A stretch of DNA of 64,000 nt, from the NCBI GenBank assembly GCA_913777325.1, contig CAJYSA010000007.1, forward strand, positions 42,858 through 106,857. Reading direction: 5' to 3'. Positions 21,744-31,745 of this stretch are shown piece after piece. This DNA is from an uncultured Sphingomonas sp. GTDB lineage: Bacteria > Pseudomonadota > Alphaproteobacteria > Sphingomonadales > Sphingomonadaceae. The notes beneath the pieces were generated by a model that saw nothing but the letters and a program-made list of their open reading frames with translations, searched no databases and was not told where the DNA came from. Position 1 is the first letter of the stretch; each line of letters starts with the position of its first letter. Made by a program: the position numbers and the translations under genes.

Positions 21744-21974
21744 ATGAAGAAAGACACGCACCCCGATTACCACATGATCAAGGTCCAGATGACCGACGGC
21801 ACCGTGTACGAGACTCGCTCCACCTGGGGCAAGGAAGGCGACACGATGACGCTGGAAATCGATCCGCTGGCGCACCCGGCGTGGACGGGCGGGCGTGGTC
21901 AGGTGCTCGACGCCGGCGGCCAGGTCGCGCGCTTCAACAAGCGTTTCGGCGGTGGCCTGACGCTGCGCAAGTAA
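21744..21974 (+). CDS. rpmE: 50S ribosomal protein L31
   Basis: 76 residues beginning [19 protein letters not shown], with STWGKEGDT and HPAWTGG as in alphaproteobacterial L31. It has no Cys, so it is the zinc-independent form that is normal in this group. CGGAGCACG precedes the ATG. Confidence 0.96.
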   Translation: MKKDTHPDYHMIKVQMTDGTVYETRSTWGKEGDTMTLEIDPLAHPAWTGGRGQVLDAGGQVARFNKRFGGGLTLRK

Positions 21975-22005
21975 GCGCGGACGTCCTTAATTGTTCGTTA
22001 GGCAT

Positions 22006-22026
22006 GGCGGCGCTAGTATCGCCGCC
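22006..22026 (+). terminator. Hairpin between rpmE and the PilZ gene
   Basis: A perfect seven-base-pair stem GGCGGCG (22006-22012) / CGCCGCC (22020-22026) with a CTAGTAT loop. It ends right at the ATG of the PilZ gene. It may stop rpmE transcripts or hide the PilZ start; no T-run is present. Confidence 0.4.
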
Positions 22027-22350
22027 ATGTTCGCAGCCGAATACGCCCCCGCCGCACGTCCGTTCCGTCGCAGCAAGCGCGCGCGGATCGAACTGGACGC
22101 CCCCGCTGAGCAGAGCGGCATGGCGCGAACCTTGTGCAGGGTGGTCGATCTGTCGATCCACGGTTGCCGATTGCTCACCTTCTCCCACATGGATCGCGAT
22201 CAGCCGATCTGGCTGAACCTGCCGGGGCTGGGGATGATCGCGGCGATGGTCGTCTGGGCGGACGATCTGGTGGCCGGATGCGTGTTTCAGGCGCCGTTAT
22301 CCACCGATGCGTTCAATGCCCTGGTCAGTCGGCACGGTCTGATCCACTGA
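22027..22350 (+). CDS. PilZ domain protein (c-di-GMP binding)
   Basis: 107 residues forming one PilZ domain. The Arg-rich switch RPFRRSKRAR is at residues 11-20, and the second c-di-GMP motif, D/N-x-S-x-x-G, at 41-46 (DLSIHGCRL). Such stand-alone PilZ proteins pass c-di-GMP signals to motility or surface-polymer machines. ATG at 22027 directly follows a hairpin; a TTG at 21991 is another possible start. The last 54 bases overlap glpD on the opposite strand. Confidence 0.85.
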   Translation: MFAAEYAPAARPFRRSKRARIELDAPAEQSGMARTLCRVVDLSIHGCRLLTFSHMDRDQPIWLNLPGLGMIAAMVVWADDLVAGCVFQAPLSTDAFNALVSRHGLIH

Positions 22351-23850
22351 CGCCGGCGTCCGGCGACGCAGGTAGTCGTCGATCCGCGCCGCGGCGTCCG
22401 CGGGGACGTGCAGGCCCAGCTTGCTGCGGCGGTACAGGATGTCCTCCGCGCTGCGCGCCCATTCGTGGTCGCAAAGATAGTCGATCTCGCGCGTGGTCAG
22501 GCCCGCGCCGAAATCCTCCCCCAGATCATCGGGATGACGCACGCCTGCCAGCAGGTGATCGGTGCGCGTGCCGTATGCGCGCGCCAGCCGGCGCAGCATG
22601 GAGGTGGGCAAGGCCGGGTGCCGCGCGATGAGCCCGGCGATGAAGCGGTCGATATCGCCATCCGCCATGTCGCCGCCCGGCAGAACGGCGCCAGCCGTCC
22701 ACGCCGCCCCGGGGAGATACGGCGATAGTTCCTGCAGCGCGTGTTCGGCCAGTTTGCGATACGTCGTGATCTTGCCGCCGAAGATGCTGAGCATCGGCGC
22801 GCGCGTCGGCCCGGCGTCGAGGTCGAGCACATAGTCGCGGGTTACCGCCGAAGCGCTGGCGGCGTGATCGTCGTAGAGCGGGCGGATACCGGAATAGGTC
22901 CATGCGATATCCGCCTGCGCGACCGGCCGTTCGAAATAGCGCGCGACCGTTTCCAGCAGATAGTCGATCTCTGCCTGGTCGATCTCCGCGCGGCCCGGTG
23001 CGCCGTTCCACGCTTCGTCCGTGGTGCCGATCAGCGTGAATTCCTGTTCGTAGGGGATCGCGAACACGACGCGCCGATCGGGGTTTTGCAGCAGGAAGGC
23101 GTGTGCGCCATCGTAGAGCCGGGGGACGACGATATGGCTGCCCTTCACCAGCCGGACTCCGCGATCGCGCCGCGCATCGGAGACGCTGCCCAGCACCTGC
23201 GCCACCCACGGTCCGGCGGCATTGACCAGCACGCGCGCGCACACCTCCCGGCGGCCGGCATGATCCTCGATCGTCGCGATCCAGCCAGCGCCCGCGCGCT
23301 TGGCGTCGACGAGCCAGGTGTGCGTCAGGATCGTCGCCCCGCGATCGGCGGCGTCGCGGGCATTCAGGACGACCAGCCGGCTATCCTCCACCCAGCAATC
23401 CGAATAGACGAATGCCTTGGCGTCGGCGCCGCGTTTCAATCCGCGCCCGAGCGGATCACGGTCCAGCGCGACGGTGCGCGTCGCGGGTAGCTTCTGCCGC
23501 CCGCCGAGATGATCGTAGAGGAACAGCCCAAGCCGCACGAGCCACGCGGGGCGCGGCGAATTGGTTTGTGGCAGCACGAATTCGAGCGGCCAGATGATGT
23601 GCGGCGCCATCCGCCACAAGCGCTCACGCTCGATCAACGCCTCACGCACCAGCCGGAACTCGCGATATTCCAGATAGCGCAGCCCGCCGTGGATCAGCTT
23701 GGTCGACGCCGAGGAGGTGTGGCTGGCCAGATCGTCCTGCTCCACCAGCAGCACGGACAAGCCGCGCCCCGCGGCATCGCGCGCGATGCCGGCGCCGTTG
23801 ATCCCGCCGCCCACGATCAGCAGGTCGGTGTCGAAGGTCGCTTCAGCCAC
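22297..23850 (-). CDS. glpD: Aerobic glycerol-3-phosphate dehydrogenase
   Basis: 517 residues; membrane-associated flavoenzyme oxidising glycerol-3-phosphate to dihydroxyacetone phosphate and passing electrons to quinone. DLLIVGGGINGAGIARDAAG is the FAD-binding motif; SSASTKLIHGGLRYLEY and GTTDEAWNG are typical GlpD blocks. GTG at 23850 is preferred since GGGGTG lies upstream and the N-terminus then matches relatives; ATG at 23862 lacks a ribosome-binding site. Divergent from glpF-glpK and part of the same pathway. Confidence 0.95.
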   Translation of the reverse strand: MAEATFDTDLLIVGGGINGAGIARDAAGRGLSVLLVEQDDLASHTSSASTKLIHGGLRYLEYREFRLVREALIERERLWRMAPHIIWPLEFVLPQTNSPRPAWLVRLGLFLYDHLGGRQKLPATRTVALDRDPLGRGLKRGADAKAFVYSDCWVEDSRLVVLNARDAADRGATILTHTWLVDAKRAGAGWIATIEDHAGRREVCARVLVNAAGPWVAQVLGSVSDARRDRGVRLVKGSHIVVPRLYDGAHAFLLQNPDRRVVFAIPYEQEFTLIGTTDEAWNGAPGRAEIDQAEIDYLLETVARYFERPVAQADIAWTYSGIRPLYDDHAASASAVTRDYVLDLDAGPTRAPMLSIFGGKITTYRKLAEHALQELSPYLPGAAWTAGAVLPGGDMADGDIDRFIAGLIARHPALPTSMLRRLARAYGTRTDHLLAGVRHPDDLGEDFGAGLTTREIDYLCDHEWARSAEDILYRRSKLGLHVPADAAARIDDYLRRRTPASVDQTVPTDQGIERIGG

Positions 23851-23991
23851 AATGCACCCCATCACGGCGGTTCGATCACTGACATATGGCAGCTCTCGCG
23901 CGCCCTTCAAACCGGCCATTGACGCGCGCGGCAAAGACAGGAAGGTATGAGGAAGCGTCGGCGACACGGCGCACCGGGGGGAGGGGATCGC

Positions 23992-24786
23992 ATGACCGCG
24001 CGGCACGGTTTCAGGGGCGAGTTGATCGCCGAGGCACTGGCGGTGGCGATCATCATCACGCTGGGTGATTCCGCCGCGGCGATGCTGATCCTCTATGACC
24101 CCAGCCCCTATGCGACCGCTTATTGGGGCGTCTGCATCGCCTGGGGCCTGGCGGTGACGCTGGCGATCTACGTCACGGGCGCGGTATCCGGCACGCATGC
24201 CAATCCGGCGGTGACGCTGGCATTGACGCTGTTCCGCGATTTCCCGAGGCGCAAGGTGCTGCCCTATGTCGCGGCGCAGATCGTCGGTGCGATGATCGGC
24301 GCGGCGCTGGTCTATCAATTGTTCGGCCCCGTGATCGACGCGTTCAACGAGGCGCATGGGCTGACGCGTGCCGCCGGCGGTGGCGCGAGCGTGTTCTTCA
24401 CCGCGCCGGGCGCGCATATCACCCCGATCCACGCCTTCTGGGACGAGGTGGTGCTGACCGGGATCCTGTTGCTCGGCATTTTCGCGATCACCGACGAGTT
24501 CAACACGCAGGCACCGATGGCCAATGCCAGCGCGCTGATCATCGGCCTGCTGGTGGCGTGCATCGGCGCGTCGGCGGGTTATCTGGAGGGCTGGCCGATC
24601 AATCCCGCGCGCGACTTCGGCCCCCGGCTGTTCGCGTGGCTGATGGGCTGGGGCGGATCGGCGTTCCCGGGGCCGGGCCATTATTGGTGGGTGCCGATCG
24701 CCGGTCCGCTGGTTGGCGGGGTCGCCGGGGCGGCCGTCTATCAATATCTGGTGCGCCCGTATCTGCCCCCGCGGGCGCAGCGTTGA
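23992..24786 (+). CDS. glpF: Glycerol uptake facilitator (aquaglyceroporin)
   Basis: 264 residues, six hydrophobic helices and both pore motifs: HANPAVTLA in the first half and [10 protein letters not shown] in the second. The Asp after NPAR is typical of glycerol-conducting members. The start is the ATG at 23992 after GGGGAGGGG. It lies 17 bases before glpK, which traps the incoming glycerol by phosphorylation. Confidence 0.95.
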   Translation: MTARHGFRGELIAEALAVAIIITLGDSAAAMLILYDPSPYATAYWGVCIAWGLAVTLAIYVTGAVSGTHANPAVTLALTLFRDFPRRKVLPYVAAQIVGAMIGAALVYQLFGPVIDAFNEAHGLTRAAGGGASVFFTAPGAHITPIHAFWDEVVLTGILLLGIFAITDEFNTQAPMANASALIIGLLVACIGASAGYLEGWPINPARDFGPRLFAWLMGWGGSAFPGPGHYWWVPIAGPLVGGVAGAAVYQYLVRPYLPPRAQR

Positions 24787-24803
24787 CGACAAGGGAGAAC
24801 GAC

Positions 24804-26303
24804 GTGTCGCGTCCGCAGCATATCCTGGCGATCGACCAGGGCACCACCTCGACCCGCGCGATCGTCTTCGATGTCCAGACGCGGCCGGTCGCGACCGCGC
24901 AGCGCGAGTTCGCGCAGCATTACCCGCAGCCGGGATGGGTGGAGCATGACCCGGAGGACATCTGGCGCGACACGCTGGCGACCGCGCGCGCGGCGCTGGC
25001 CGACAGCGGCGTGGGGGCCGAGGGGATCGCCGGGATCGGCATCACCAACCAGCGCGAGACGGTGGTGGTATGGGATCGCGCCAGCGGCGCGCCGATCCAC
25101 CACGCGATCGTCTGGCAGGATCGTCGTACCGCCGAATGGTGCGCGCGCCTGAAGGAGCAAGGGCACGAAGCGGCGGTGCGCGCCAAGACCGGGTTGCTGC
25201 TCGACCCGTATTTTTCCGCGACCAAGCTGGCGTGGATCCTCGACCATGTCGAGGGCGCGCGCGCGCGGGCGGAAGGCGGCGAGCTGGCGTTCGGGACGAT
25301 CGACAGCTTCCTGCTGTGGCGGCTGACCGGCGGCGCCGTGCACGCCACCGACGTCACCAACGCCGGGCGCACCCTGTTGTACGACATCCATGCGCAGCGC
25401 TGGGACGAGGAATTGTGCGCGCTGTTCGGCGTGCCGATGGCGATGTTGCCCGAGGTGCACGACAACAGCCATGTCTTCGGCCACACCGCCGACGGTCTGT
25501 TCGACCGACCGATCCCGATCGCGGGGGTGGCGGGGGACCAGCAGGCCGCGCTGTTCGGGCAGGCGTGCTTCGAGGCTGGCATGGCGAAATCGACCTATGG
25601 CACCGGCTGCTTCATGTTGCTGAACACCGGCGAGGAGGCGGTGACGTCAGAGCATCGGTTGCTGACCACCCCGGCCTATCGCATCCATGGGCGGATGACC
25701 TATGCGCTGGAAGGGTCGATCTTTATCGCCGGGGCGGCGGTGAAGTGGCTGCGCGACGGGATCGGCGTCATCACGCACGCGCGCGACACCGACGACATGG
25801 CGACGCAGGTGCCCGACAGCCACGGCGTCTATATGGTGCCGGCCTTCGTCGGGCTGGGAGCGCCGCATTGGGATCCGGACGCGCGCGGCGCGATCTTCGG
25901 ACTGACGCTGGGATCGACACAGGCGCATCTGGCGCGCGCGGCGCTGGAGGCGGTGGGATACCAGACGATGGACCTCGCCGATGCGATGGTCGCTGATGGC
26001 GGAGATCCGCCGGCAACGATCCGCGTCGACGGCGGGATGGCCGCCAACGACTGGCTGTGCCAATTCCTCGCGGACATGCTGCAGGTGCCGGTCGAACGTC
26101 CACGCCATCTGGAGACGACCGCGCTGGGCGCCGCCTTCCACGCCGGGCTGGCGACGGGGGTGTGGAAGGATCTCGACGCACTCGCGGCGACATGGGCACG
26201 GGGCGACTGCTTCGAGCCGAAGATGGACGATGCGCAGCGCGATACGCTGACCGCCGGCTGGCATGCGGCGCTCGCGAAGACGTTGACGGCGAACCGGGGC
26301 TGA
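24804..26303 (+). CDS. glpK: Glycerol kinase
   Basis: 499 residues, FGGY family, forming glycerol-3-phosphate for Glp[17 protein letters not shown] binds the phosphates of [45 protein letters not shown] (with the catalytic Asp) and the C-terminal [19 protein letters not shown] are all there. GTG start at 24804 after AAGGGAGA. Confidence 0.97.
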   Translation: MSRPQHILAIDQGTTSTRAIVFDVQTRPVATAQREFAQHYPQPGWVEHDPEDIWRDTLATARAALADSGVGAEGIAGIGITNQRETVVVWDRASGAPIHHAIVWQDRRTAEWCARLKEQGHEAAVRAKTGLLLDPYFSATKLAWILDHVEGARARAEGGELAFGTIDSFLLWRLTGGAVHATDVTNAGRTLLYDIHAQRWDEELCALFGVPMAMLPEVHDNSHVFGHTADGLFDRPIPIAGVAGDQQAALFGQACFEAGMAKSTYGTGCFMLLNTGEEAVTSEHRLLTTPAYRIHGRMTYALEGSIFIAGAAVKWLRDGIGVITHARDTDDMATQVPDSHGVYMVPAFVGLGAPHWDPDARGAIFGLTLGSTQAHLARAALEAVGYQTMDLADAMVADGGDPPATIRVDGGMAANDWLCQFLADMLQVPVERPRHLETTALGAAFHAGLATGVWKDLDALAATWARGDCFEPKMDDAQRDTLTAGWHAALAKTLTANRG

Positions 26304-26342
26304 GCGCGGGAAGCGCACGAGTTCGGGTTCAGGCGGGTGGTC

Positions 26343-26417
26343 GTCGTTGCGCGCGTAGCGGAGCAATCCAGTGCCGGATCAGGACGCCCTGGATTGCTTC
26401 GCTACGCTCGCAATGAC
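26343..26417. repeat. REP-like palindrome between convergent genes
   Basis: Two 29-base inverted arms, 26343-26371 and 26389-26417, matching at 26 of 29 positions around a 17-base loop. The arm core AATCCAG/CTGGATT with GTAGCG..GAGCAAT belongs to a type of dispersed palindrome seen between genes in many proteobacterial genomes. It sits between glpK and the MFS gene and may protect or end both transcripts. Confidence 0.65.
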
Positions 26418-26463
26418 GGCGAGAAACGTCGTCTCCGGAGGCCGTCCGGCTAACGCGCCGCGA

Positions 26464-27756
26464 TCACGAACCGCGAACCTCAAGCCGGGGCACCAGCAGG
26501 TGGACCAGCAGCAGCGCGATCAGATAGGCGCTGCCCGCCCACAGGAACACCGGCACATAGCTGCCGACCGTTTCCAGCACCTGCCCGACATATTTCGCCA
26601 TGATCATTCCGCCGATCGCGCCCGCCGCGCCGCCGATCCCCATCACCGACGCGATCGAGGTGCGCGGGAACGTGTCCGACACCATCGTGTAGAGGTTCGA
26701 CGACCAGCCCTGGTGCGCGGCGGCGGCAAGGCCGATGATCGCGACCGCTGCGCTCAGGCTCGATACGCTGCTGGCGAAGACGATCGGCGTCACCAAAATC
26801 GCTGAGGCCAGCAGCGCCAGCTTGCGTCCGGCATTGACGCTGTACCCGCGCTTGATGAGCGCCGATGACAGCCATCCGCCGCCGATGCTGCCGACGTCCG
26901 CGAGCAGATAGACCGCGATCAGCGGCGGGCCGAAGGTCTTCAGGTCCAGCCCGTGCCGCTTGGCGAAAAAATCCGGCAGCCAGAACAGAAACAGATACCA
27001 GACAGGATCGGTCAGGAACTTCGCCACGACGAACGCCCATGTGGCGCGGCGACGAAAGAGCTGACGCCACGGGATCGGCGCGGTGCCGGCGTCATTGTCC
27101 TGATCGGCGGCGATATAGGCGAGTTCCTGTGCGCCGACACGCGGATGCCGCGACGGCGCGCGATAGAAGAGCAGCCACGCCACCAGCCAGATGAACCCCA
27201 GCGCCCCGGTGACCAGGAACGCCGCGCGCCAGCCGTAACTGAGCGCGATCATCGGCACCACGATCGGCGTCGCGATCGCGCCGACATTCGCACCCGCATT
27301 CAGGATGCCCGCCGCCAGCGCGCGCTCCTTCTTGGGAAACCATTCCGCGACCGACTTGATCGCGGCGGGGAAGTTCGCCGCCTCGCCCAGCCCCAACGCG
27401 AAACGCGCCGACGCGAAGCCCATCGGGCTGCGGACCAATGCGTGCGCCATCGCCGCGACGCTCCACAGCGTGATCGCGGCGGCATAGCCGAGCTTCGACC
27501 CGACCTTGTCGATGATCGGTCCGCATGCCAGCAGCCCGATCGCATAGGCCGCCTGGAACCAGAAGACGATCGTGCCGTAATCGACCTCCGACCAGCCCAG
27601 GTCGCTCTGCAACGTCGGCTTGAGGATGCCAATGACCTGCCGGTCGATGTAATTGATCGTCGTCGCGAAGAAGAGCAGCGCGCAGATCACCCAGCGGACG
27701 TTGCCGCCGGCCTTCGACGGTGGTGCCGGGTTCGGCAGTGGATCGGTCATCGGCAT
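26464..27756 (-). CDS. MFS transporter, ExuT-like anion:cation symporter family
   Basis: 430 residues with about 12 membrane helices. The N-terminal INYIDRQVIGILKPTLQSDL and GEAANFPAAIKSVAEWFPKK motifs are those of the ACS family that carries hexuronates, galactarate and similar sugar acids. It follows the TonB-receptor gene by eight bases on the same strand, so outer- and inner-membrane uptake are probably made together under the FadR-type regulator. Substrate is inferred to be a sugar acid or keto sugar. Confidence 0.88.
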   Translation of the reverse strand: MPMTDPLPNPAPPSKAGGNVRWVICALLFFATTINYIDRQVIGILKPTLQSDLGWSEVDYGTIVFWFQAAYAIGLLACGPIIDKVGSKLGYAAAITLWSVAAMAHALVRSPMGFASARFALGLGEAANFPAAIKSVAEWFPKKERALAAGILNAGANVGAIATPIVVPMIALSYGWRAAFLVTGALGFIWLVAWLLFYRAPSRHPRVGAQELAYIAADQDNDAGTAPIPWRQLFRRRATWAFVVAKFLTDPVWYLFLFWLPDFFAKRHGLDLKTFGPPLIAVYLLADVGSIGGGWLSSALIKRGYSVNAGRKLALLASAILVTPIVFASSVSSLSAAVAIIGLAAAAHQGWSSNLYTMVSDTFPRTSIASVMGIGGAAGAIGGMIMAKYVGQVLETVGSYVPVFLWAGSAYLIALLLVHLLVPRLEVRGS

Positions 27757-27764
27757 CCGTTACG

Positions 27765-30700
27765 TCAGAGCTGGAAGTTCACGGCGAGCGCGTAGGTGCG
27801 CCCGAAATAGGCGGTGTACAGCGGATCCTGACGGATGGTGTCCACCGTCAGCCGGTTGGTCTCGTTGGTGATGTTCGTCACCTCCGCGATCAGCTTGATA
27901 TTGTCGGTCAGATTATACGACGCGGAGGCATCGACGAAGATCGAGCTGGCGTTGGAGGTCGAGTCCGCATCCACCGATCCGCTGGGCACCGCCGTCAGGA
28001 AGGACGCGCGATAGTTGACGGTCGAGCGGATGCTGAACTTGCTGTCCTCGTAATAGAGCGTCCCGCTGGCGGTTTCCGGCGACAGCCCGACCAGTGGCGC
28101 GACGCGCGTGCGACCGCCCCCCAGCAGATAGGTGATGTTCGAGCGGACCCGCGTGAAATTGCCCAGCGCGCCGAAGTTGCTGAGCGCACCCGGCAGGAAG
28201 CGGAACGGCAGCTGCACGTTCACCTCGAACCCGCGCAGCGGGCCGCCCGGCGTATTCACGTTGCGCTGGACGCTGAACAGATCGGTCGGGCGAAGCTGCG
28301 TGCCGGTGAGCAGCGACAGCGGCAGGCCGATGTCCTGAAACGCCACGGTTTGCGGAAGCGACTGGATGTAGGTTTCGATGTTCTTGTAGAAATAGCCGAC
28401 CGAGATGAGCGAGCCGGGCGCGAAATACCATTCAAGCGCCGCGTCGAGCGTATTGGCGCGGATCGGATCGAGGAACGGGTTGCTGAACGAGGCGGTCTGG
28501 ATGACCAGATTCGCGGAACCCGCCGGGATCAGCTGACCGTAAGACGGGCGGGACATGACGCGGGCGGCCGAGAAGCGCGCGATCACGTCCGGCGTGATGT
28601 CCAGCGCCAGGTTTACCGCCGGCAGCCAGTCCTCGTAGCTGCGGCTGACCTCGGAAATGACGAACCGCGACGAATAGGTCGATCCCGCCGGCGCCGCGGT
28701 GGTGATCGGGCCATAGGTATCGAGCTGGGTATGGACGTAGCGAACGCCCGCATCGCCGCGCAACGCGAACGGCAGCACGTCCTTCGTATCGAAGCGGACC
28801 ATCAGATAGCCCGACTTGTACTTCTCATCGACGCCGCCGAACGTGCCGCGCGCGCATTCGATGCTGCAATAGACGTAGCTGTCGAGCCCGACCGCCTTGC
28901 GGAATTTGTTCGGATCGACCGAGACGAAATCCTGCAATTGCCCGTCGAGGTTCTTGCCGATGCCGCTGGTGGTATAGGTGAAATCGGCGATCGAGACGCC
29001 GCTCGGTAGCGCCAGCGGGGTGGTGGTGCCGAGCTGACGCTCGCGAGCGGTGTAGCGATTGGTGCGATACTGACCGCCGCCGACGAGCGTGAAGCCGGGG
29101 GTCGCCTCCCATTCGCCGTTCAGCTCGAAGGTCTTGCTGACGATCGTGTTGCGGCGGATGAAGTTCGACAGCTGCCCCTGCTGATCGCCGGTGCTGAGCG
29201 GCGGGCCGTAGCGGAATAGCGCCGGGTTGGTGGTGTCGATCCCGTAGCCGATCTTGGGGATATCGGGATTGTCACGGAAGTCGATCGACCAGTTACGCGT
29301 GTCGTTGGAATCGATCGCGACCTGCAGGCGGTTCACGTCGAGCCGCGACTCGTTGACGCCGACCAGACCGAACAGCCGCACCGTGTCGGAAAAGCGGTGG
29401 TCGAAGTTGAGGTTCGCCTGCCGGTATTCGGAGGTGAAACGTTCGTCCTGCATCTCCGAGCGCAGGTCGACGCCGTCGAACAGGCCGTGGATCAGCGAGC
29501 CATTGTCGTCGACCTCGATCTCGCGCACCGAGGTGAGCGGCTGGCCGTTGTTCGAGATCGCGCGTCCAAACGATCGCGCGTCGAAATAGGCGTCGAGACG
29601 GTTGACCTTGAAGCGCGAATACAGGCCGTCGATCGAGATGTCGGTATTGTCGCTGGGCTTCCACTGTAGCGTCAGCGTACCCGCGAGCCGCTGCTGATCC
29701 TGGCTGCTCTTCACCGGACGCGGCAGGCGCGGCAGATAGACACCGCCGCCGGGCCGACCGCTGACGCCGGTGCGGCTCATGATGTAATCATAGGCGGCGG
29801 CGTTGCCGGTGCGCGGATTGTTGGTGCTGCAATTGTTGGCATCCGCACCGATCGGCACGCCGTTCGGCTGGGTATAGCCGATCGCGGGGCTGTTCACCGC
29901 CACCCCGCGATAGCTGTAGCCCACGGGGGTGCAGAATGGCATGATGACCGAACCGCTGTAGGTCTCGCCCGGCAGCTTGGGCACCGTCGCCGAACCCTGG
30001 CCATAAACGTAGGTCGGCACGACATCGACCGCCGAATAGGCATATTCGTCGATATGCCGCTTCGAATAGGCGATGCTGCCCAGGATGCCGAACGTGTCGC
30101 CGAACTTCTTCGACACCAGCGCGGACAGGCGCGGATCGACGTCTTTCCTGATATCGTTGTAGATGCCGCGCGCGGTGCCCGAGAAGACAAAGTCCTTCTT
30201 CTGGTCGAACGGGCGCGGCGCGCGCAGGTCGACAGTGGCGCCCAGTGAGCCTTCCTCGACGTCCGCCGACATCGTCTTGCGCACCGACAGCGCGGAGAAA
30301 ATCTCGGTCGGGAAGGTCACGAAATCGAACGACCGCCCGGTCGCGACGCCGCCGCGAATGTCGCTGCCGCTGACCTGCGACACGCCCTCCATGCCGTTGA
30401 TCCGCACGCGCGTGAACTGCGCGCCCAGGCCGCGCACGGAGATGTTGCGCCCTTCGCCACCGTCGCCGCGCGACAGCGCGACGCCCGGGATGCGCTGCAT
30501 CGACTCGGCGAGGTTCGAATCGGGGAATTTGCCGATGTCCTCCGCGACGATGCTGTCGACCGCGGCGGTTTCGTTGCGCTTCTGATTGAGTGCGCTGTTC
30601 AGCGCGGCGCGAAAACCGGTGACGACGATGTCGGCGACCTGGCCGTCGGCTGGCGCCTCCTGATCGGCCGCCGTGGTCGTGGCGGGGGCGCCTGGCGCGC

Positions 30701-30791
30701 CCGCCTGCGCGACAACCGGCGTCCCGACGACGAGGCTGGCGAGGCTGATCGAGGCGTAAAGGTGGCGCTTGTAGCGATGCTGACCGGTCAA
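27765..30791 (-). CDS. TonB-dependent receptor, Caulobacter type
   Basis: 1008 residues. Signal peptide to about residue 30, then a TonB-box-like DIVVTGF, a plug domain with IVAEDIGKFPDSNLAESMQR and RNISVRGLGAQFTRVRING, and a long 22-strand barrel ending in YALAVNFQL. This plug signature marks the large Xanthomonas/Caulobacter-type receptors, many of which take up oligosaccharides. The start is TTG at 30791 after GGGAGAGGG. Three TTGTCAG half-sites lie about 90-120 bases upstream. Likely transcribed with the MFS gene. Confidence 0.93.
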   Translation of the reverse strand: MTGQHRYKRHLYASISLASLVVGTPVVAQAGAPGAPATTTAADQEAPADGQVADIVVTGFRAALNSALNQKRNETAAVDSIVAEDIGKFPDSNLAESMQRIPGVALSRGDGGEGRNISVRGLGAQFTRVRINGMEGVSQVSGSDIRGGVATGRSFDFVTFPTEIFSALSVRKTMSADVEEGSLGATVDLRAPRPFDQKKDFVFSGTARGIYNDIRKDVDPRLSALVSKKFGDTFGILGSIAYSKRHIDEYAYSAVDVVPTYVYGQGSATVPKLPGETYSGSVIMPFCTPVGYSYRGVAVNSPAIGYTQPNGVPIGADANNCSTNNPRTGNAAAYDYIMSRTGVSGRPGGGVYLPRLPRPVKSSQDQQRLAGTLTLQWKPSDNTDISIDGLYSRFKVNRLDAYFDARSFGRAISNNGQPLTSVREIEVDDNGSLIHGLFDGVDLRSEMQDERFTSEYRQANLNFDHRFSDTVRLFGLVGVNESRLDVNRLQVAIDSNDTRNWSIDFRDNPDIPKIGYGIDTTNPALFRYGPPLSTGDQQGQLSNFIRRNTIVSKTFELNGEWEATPGFTLVGGGQYRTNRYTARERQLGTTTPLALPSGVSIADFTYTTSGIGKNLDGQLQDFVSVDPNKFRKAVGLDSYVYCSIECARGTFGGVDEKYKSGYLMVRFDTKDVLPFALRGDAGVRYVHTQLDTYGPITTAAPAGSTYSSRFVISEVSRSYEDWLPAVNLALDITPDVIARFSAARVMSRPSYGQLIPAGSANLVIQTASFSNPFLDPIRANTLDAALEWYFAPGSLISVGYFYKNIETYIQSLPQTVAFQDIGLPLSLLTGTQLRPTDLFSVQRNVNTPGGPLRGFEVNVQLPFRFLPGALSNFGALGNFTRVRSNITYLLGGGRTRVAPLVGLSPETASGTLYYEDSKFSIRSTVNYRASFLTAVPSGSVDADSTSNASSIFVDASASYNLTDNIKLIAEVTNITNETNRLTVDTIRQDPLYTAYFGRTYALAVNFQL

Positions 30792-30876
30792 CTGCCCTCT
30801 CCCTGTGGGTGCCGCGTTGCCTGATGCCGCGCGCCATCACCTTTGCGGTGTATGGAAGCGCACGCGTGCCGCCCAC

Positions 30877-30909
30877 TTGTCAGGTAGCATTGTCAGTCCA
30901 TGCTGACAA
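30877..30909. promoter_or_regulatory. Three-half-site operator before the TonB receptor
   Basis: TTGTCAG at 30877-30883 and 30890-30896, and its reverse CTGACAA at 30903-30909. The three starts are spaced exactly 13 bases apart, and the last two form a perfect TTGTCAG-N6-CTGACAA palindrome. TGTC/GACA half-sites suit GntR/FadR-type regulators, and such a gene lies immediately upstream. Binding is inferred. Confidence 0.6.
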
Positions 30910-30925
30910 CCGCATGACGCAGCGA

Positions 30926-31672
30926 TCAGACCGCGCGCCGCGCCAGGGCATGGCGGCGCTGACTGGCCTCCGCACGCGCGCGCTCGACCGCCTCGGTCTC
31001 GGTGACGTCGAGCAGATGGTCGATCACGCGCGACAGGTGATCGCGCATCGCGTTGCGCGCCTCCGCCGGAGAACGGGCCTCCAGCGCGCGGAGAATGCGG
31101 CCATGTTCGGCCATGCGATTTTCCACGCCCAGGCTGCCGGCCTTAAGCAGCACCTCGCGCGCCAGCGGCGAGCGGAAACGCATATCCCAGAAATCGGTGA
31201 CGGCGGCGATGATCACCGCATTGCCCGTCGCCTCGGCGATCGCGATGTGGAAGCGGCGATCCGCATCCTCGGCCAGCGCGACGTCGTTCTCCTCCATCTG
31301 CGCGAGCAGGATGCGCAGCTCGGCGAGTTGCGCCGCATCGATCTCGGTGGCGGCGACGGCCGCGACCTCACCCTCCAGCAGCCGCCGCGCCTCGGTGATC
31401 TCGAACGCGCCGATATCCAGCTCGCGATTCGCGTCGACCGCGCCAGTCGCCAGCACGAACACGCCCGAGCCCTTGCGCGCCTCGACGATGCCCTGCATCT
31501 CCAGCGCGATCATCGCTTCGCGCACCGTCGGGCGGCTGACCTTGAAGCGCTCGGTCAGGTCGCGCTCGGCGGGCAGCCGCGCGCCGACCGGGTAGAGGCC
31601 GGCGGTGATGTCGGCCATGATGGCATCGACGATCCCGCGATACAGCTTGCCGCCACTCTCCGTTTTGCGCAT
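30926..31672 (-). CDS. FadR-type GntR transcriptional regulator
   Basis: 248 residues. Winged helix at about 10-75 (LYPVGARLPAERDLTERFKV, SRPTVREAMIALEMQGIVEA) and an FCD ligand domain at about 95-230 whose His/Asp pattern (RRFHIAIAEATGN, EHGRILRALEARS) usually binds a metal and a sugar acid. The ATG at 31672 follows AGAGAAGA. It precedes the TonB receptor and MFS gene on the same strand and is divergent from the hydrolase/oxidoreductase genes, so it is probably the local repressor of both arms. Confidence 0.9.
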   Translation of the reverse strand: MRKTESGGKLYRGIVDAIMADITAGLYPVGARLPAERDLTERFKVSRPTVREAMIALEMQGIVEARKGSGVFVLATGAVDANRELDIGAFEITEARRLLEGEVAAVAATEIDAAQLAELRILLAQMEENDVALAEDADRRFHIAIAEATGNAVIIAAVTDFWDMRFRSPLAREVLLKAGSLGVENRMAEHGRILRALEARSPAEARNAMRDHLSRVIDHLLDVTETEAVERARAEASQRRHALARRAV

Positions 31673-31734
31673 CGTCTTCTCTGCTTCAGGTCTGATCCGT
31701 GTCAGCCTAGCCGAAGCGGCGAGCATGGCCAACA

Positions 31735-31745
31735 ATGTCTGACAT
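31735..31745. promoter_or_regulatory. Candidate FadR-type operator in the divergent promoter
   Basis: A perfect palindrome ATGTC-T-GACAT in the 191-base gap between the regulator gene and the DUF1080 gene. It shares the TGTC/GACA core with the half-sites before the TonB receptor. The match in core and location supports a shared regulator; this is inferred. Confidence 0.5.
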
